A DNA stretch of 59,958 bases from a virus, in IMG/VR virus record IMGVR_UViG_3300025131_000039, positions 1 to 59,958 of that record. One strand, written 5' to 3'. Shown piece by piece: positions 57,416 through 59,958 of the stretch. Within the stretch, counting starts at the first letter, position 1; the number at the start of each line of letters is the position of its first letter. The position numbers and the translations under genes were made by a program. The notes beneath the pieces were generated by a model. It was not told where the DNA came from, did not search any database, and saw only the letters and a program-made list of their open reading frames with translations.

Positions 57416-58339
57416 TTACCTATCAAAGTTCTTTAGAAGTACTGCATCTATTGTTGCACTACTTCGTGCATTAAATACCAGCATATCTACATCAGCAGCA
57501 CCTGTACTTAAACTAGGTACAGAGGCTGATACAAACTGCCAAGCCGTGTTAAAACTTAATGTCCTAGACCCTGTACCATCCTGTACAAAGTATATGTTAC
57601 CACCTTGTCCTACTGTGCATTCAGCAGGTTTCTTCAGTGTTCTATTTCCACCTATAGTAACCAAGAAGTTATTACCCTTGGCAAAGTTTACACTGATACA
57701 TGCTGCATCTGTTACAGTCACTATAGGATTATATACTCTGGCTGATGTTGATATAACAAATGATCCATCACGTATAGTCTTTGTACCTAGTAAGGTTACA
57801 TTACCTGTAGTGGATACTCGTAGATATCGTATGTCAGCAAGAGAAGTATCAGGTATATTAGTAGCACAGACTCCTATATCTGCACTGGCTGCTGTACCTA
57901 GATTAAATCCTTTAGCATTAATAGAGTGTACTGATGTACCATCACATATAACTAATCCTACAGAACCTAGTGGTATATCATATCCATCACCACTGGCTGT
58001 CTTCATCTTCACAATATCAGATGCTGTAGTATTAGCTGATACCTTATTATTAATTACATAGCTCTTTGACTTGGCAGGTATAACTAATGATATAGTATTA
58101 TTGGACCCACCAACTGATCCTTTTAATTCCAAGAAAGCAGAACGAGATTCATCTGCTGCACCTTCGTTCTCTGTTAAGGTAACTGTAGCTGCTGATCCTA
58201 TTGATACTGTTGTATAAGAAGCAATAGCATCGTCTACCAGATCAATGACTTGGTTATTAAGAACAGTTCCCCATGTGTTGGGATTGTCACCATCTCCTTG
58301 TTTTGTTAGTCTTATTCGACTAGTATAACTTGATGCCAT
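57416..58339 (-). CDS. Tail fibre-like protein
   Basis: 307 residues. N-terminus MASSYTSRIRLTKQGDGDNP then NTWGTVLNNQVIDLVDDAIA, the attachment start of many phage fibres. Middle with LGSVGLVICDGTSVHSINAK and RYLRVSTTGNVTLLG. The C-terminal 85 residues with NFLVTIGGNRTLKKPA and YFVQDGTGSRTLSFN match the end of the large fibre at 2461. Likely a short fibre or a fibre adaptor to the tail. Confidence 0.7.
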   Translation of the reverse strand: MASSYTSRIRLTKQGDGDNPNTWGTVLNNQVIDLVDDAIASYTTVSIGSAATVTLTENEGAADESRSAFLELKGSVGGSNNTISLVIPAKSKSYVINNKVSANTTASDIVKMKTASGDGYDIPLGSVGLVICDGTSVHSINAKGFNLGTAASADIGVCATNIPDTSLADIRYLRVSTTGNVTLLGTKTIRDGSFVISTSARVYNPIVTVTDAACISVNFAKGNNFLVTIGGNRTLKKPAECTVGQGGNIYFVQDGTGSRTLSFNTAWQFVSASVPSLSTGAADVDMLVFNARSSATIDAVLLKNFDR

Positions 58340-58349
58340 TATTCAACTC

Positions 58350-58724
58350 CTACTTAAAGTATGGATTAGTATCATAGGGAATACTCATTTCCCCACCTAT
58401 TAACCCACATGATTTATTATTTGGTTTCGATAAAAGTAATACCCACATACCTTTATATTGATGTATGTATAATTCAGCAAGATCTTCTTCTGTTGTTAAT
58501 CCCCACCAAACTTTCTTTAACTGTAGCCTGTCTGTTAAATCCCTATGAGCAAATTCACTATCGGAACATGGTAGATGCCTTTGAAATAATATACCAAACA
58601 TTTCAGTAGATGGTTGATCTGCTTCAGGTGCTTGACTATATGGTGTACCATTAGCATTGGATGCAAATATAAATCCTATGCCCATTGCTATGATAACTAT
58701 TATAGTCATTAATAAAATTCTCAT
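58350..58724 (-). CDS. Secreted or membrane-anchored small protein
   Basis: 124 residues. N-terminal span MRILLMTIIVIIAMGIGFIF then ASNANGTPYSQAPEAD, so signal peptide or anchor. The exported part has two cysteines (HLPCSD, KSCGLIGG) that may form a disulfide, and KVWWGLTTEEDLAELYIHQY. Unusual between fibre genes. Superinfection exclusion or cell-surface role is only a guess. Confidence 0.5.
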   Translation of the reverse strand: MRILLMTIIVIIAMGIGFIFASNANGTPYSQAPEADQPSTEMFGILFQRHLPCSDSEFAHRDLTDRLQLKKVWWGLTTEEDLAELYIHQYKGMWVLLLSKPNNKSCGLIGGEMSIPYDTNPYFK

Positions 58725-58735
58725 CTATTCATTCC

Positions 58736-59958
58736 TTATAATACTGCTGGAGCTACTGCCACTCCACTCCCACCAAAAGGATGCTTGGCAAAAGCTGCAA
58801 ACATATAAATAATATCATCAGCATTCATTCTATTATCTGTTCCTCTAAGTTTAAAACCATTAGAAAGAAAATCTACTGCAACTGTACTAATAGTTGTTTC
58901 TGCACTATTTTCATTACCTAACATAAACTTTTCTGCTGGATTATATGTATCTCGTGCTCTGTCAAAAATAGTCCAAGGTTCACCATCAGAATGTGATTTA
59001 ATCATTATCATTTCAGGAGTAAAGTCACAGAATGCATACGTACCATCTATTTCCCCATGTCCTGTATAAGTTCCAAACTTAGAAAATCCTGCTACTTCTA
59101 CAAATGCATAAGCTGCATAAGTTCTAGTCGAACCATTAACATTAACATCTGTTCCTAGTGTAAAGGTTGTTGAACTTGCTCCTGTAACATGACCAGCAGA
59201 ACTTTCTGGTGGATCATCATCTGAAAGTTTAAATTTCTCACTATAAACAGAAATACCTGTTTCCCAGTTTGATGCAAGATGATTAGTTCCATTACTACGA
59301 GGAAATACCCATACAGTAGTAGGAGTAACTCCTAAACCATGTCCAACAGTTGCTGCACTTCCTGTTCCAGTATATGTACTAATACTCATTCCAGCCGTTG
59401 TATCTACATACGTTGTTGTTGTATTAATACTACCATCTGTATTAGATGATCCTGAATTACCAGTAGCCCAATTCCATGCCACATACGTTCTACTACTTGT
59501 ATTAATAGTTCCTGTTGACAATTCACTACCATCTCCAAGTGCAAAACCATCGGTATCAAAAGATGTTACAGCATCTGTTACAGCATCTTCTGTATCATTG
59601 TTATTCCAGAAGAGAGCTTTTCCAACTCCTCGTGCTGCATCTTGAAAAACATGATCATCACCATTACTTCTACTCTTTGCCCATACTAAATCTGGTTGCA
59701 TATTAGAATTACCACCAAAAGTAATAGATTGTGTACTACCATTTCCTGTGTACGTAGCTACTTGGAAATTAGTAGATGGGTCTGCAAGATCAGGAGCAGC
59801 TAAGTTAGTTGTATTCAATGCCAAGAAATTAGTAGGAGCACTATACTGCCATTCTTCTTCAGCAAAGTATGCATCAAATACAGCACTTGATTCGTTAGAA
59901 ACTGCTGGACCCCATCCTCCTCCATTAACTAATGTAGAACTTATTGTATAGGCTGCAC
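58736..59958 (-). CDS. Tail fibre/appendage protein, C-terminal part, cut by window edge
   Basis: Open frame running in from the window end; the internal ATG at 59824 is not the real start. First residues repeat the SPRY end seen at 1-191, followed by FQVATYTGNGSTQSITFGG, QPDLVWAKSRSNGDDHVF and repeated blocks (STYTGTGSAATVGHGLG, PTTVWVFPRSNG; GTYTGHGEIDGTYAF, MIMIKSHSDGEPW), a repeated beta domain common in marine phage tail proteins (DUF7483-like). Joins in frame to the CDS at 1-1383. Confidence 0.75.
   Translation of the reverse strand, partial: AAYTISSTLVNGGGWGPAVSNESSAVFDAYFAEEEWQYSAPTNFLALNTTNLAAPDLADPSTNFQVATYTGNGSTQSITFGGNSNMQPDLVWAKSRSNGDDHVFQDAARGVGKALFWNNNDTEDAVTDAVTSFDTDGFALGDGSELSTGTINTSSRTYVAWNWATGNSGSSNTDGSINTTTTYVDTTAGMSISTYTGTGSAATVGHGLGVTPTTVWVFPRSNGTNHLASNWETGISVYSEKFKLSDDDPPESSAGHVTGASSTTFTLGTDVNVNGSTRTYAAYAFVEVAGFSKFGTYTGHGEIDGTYAFCDFTPEMIMIKSHSDGEPWTIFDRARDTYNPAEKFMLGNENSAETTISTVAVDFLSNGFKLRGTDNRMNADDIIYMFAAFAKHPFGGSGVAVAPAVL
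59768..59958. repeat. Terminal direct repeat, right copy
   Basis: Pairs with 1-191. All 5 mismatches lie in the last 65 bases. Removing one copy gives a circle of about 59,767 bases with the tail gene intact. Confidence 0.8.

Noticed and set aside
18403-59958. Phage-encoded RNA polymerase and integrase
   Set aside because: Looked for T7-like or N4-like polymerase motifs and tyrosine/serine recombinase motifs in all large genes; none recognised.

Overview
The window looks like an essentially complete genome of a tailed, podovirus-like double-stranded DNA phage, AT-rich and of marine character. It has one large terminase, one portal, one HK97-type capsid protein, P22/SU10-like tail adaptors and a tail-hub protein. 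It also has T7-like internal virion proteins, a T7-like primase-helicase, family A DNA polymerase and ssDNA-binding protein, and cobalamin-type ribonucleotide reductase, ThyX, HSP20 and cupin genes of the kind found in marine podoviruses. There is no phage RNA polymerase and no recognisable integrase; the promoters I can see are host sigma-70-like. The first 191 bases are repeated at the end with 5 mismatches, so the natural molecule is probably circular or circularly permuted at about 59.77 kb, opened inside one tail gene.

Layout. (1) About 18.4 kb down to 1, continuing through the joint from 59.96 to 43.4 kb: one very long leftward late unit. In transcription order it holds terminase large subunit, portal, three small genes including a GroES-like co-chaperonin, scaffold, capsid, capsid-associated proteins, Lys/Gly-tailed basic proteins, adaptors, tail fibres, the gp10-like hub, internal virion proteins (T7 gp13-16-like order) and lysis enzymes. 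(2) 18.4-19.97 kb: a largely non-coding divergent control region rich in hairpins, with a tRNA-like 3' structure at 19.9 kb. (3) 18.9-27.1 kb rightward: about 28 small, tightly overlapping early genes, mostly unknown, plus Gp88-like, ParB-like and DUF932 genes. (4) 27.1-37.8 kb rightward: nucleotide metabolism and replication/recombination (ThyX, primase-helicase, PD-(D/E)XK nucleases, A-type Fe-S carrier, DNA polymerase, SSB, GIY-YIG homing endonuclease, endonuclease VII, DUF3310, NrdJ). (5) 37.9-43.4 kb rightward: HSP20, glycosyltransferase and methyltransferase genes, holin, terminase small subunit and a lipoprotein.

The most unusual feature is a family of intergenic palindromes in the rightward half. 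Seven share CTAA...TTAG ends with base-pairing preserved despite sequence changes; six of these also share a GTAG...CTAC inner stem and a CTTACGA-type loop. Those that follow a gene begin within 10 nt of, or overlap, its stop codon. Other notable features are a family of C-terminal Gly/Lys tails shared by otherwise different head-region proteins, a structured RNA-like region with a tRNA-like end, and a three-domain glycosyltransferase/methyltransferase/MptE-like fusion. All functional calls come from reading motifs by eye; no database search was run.
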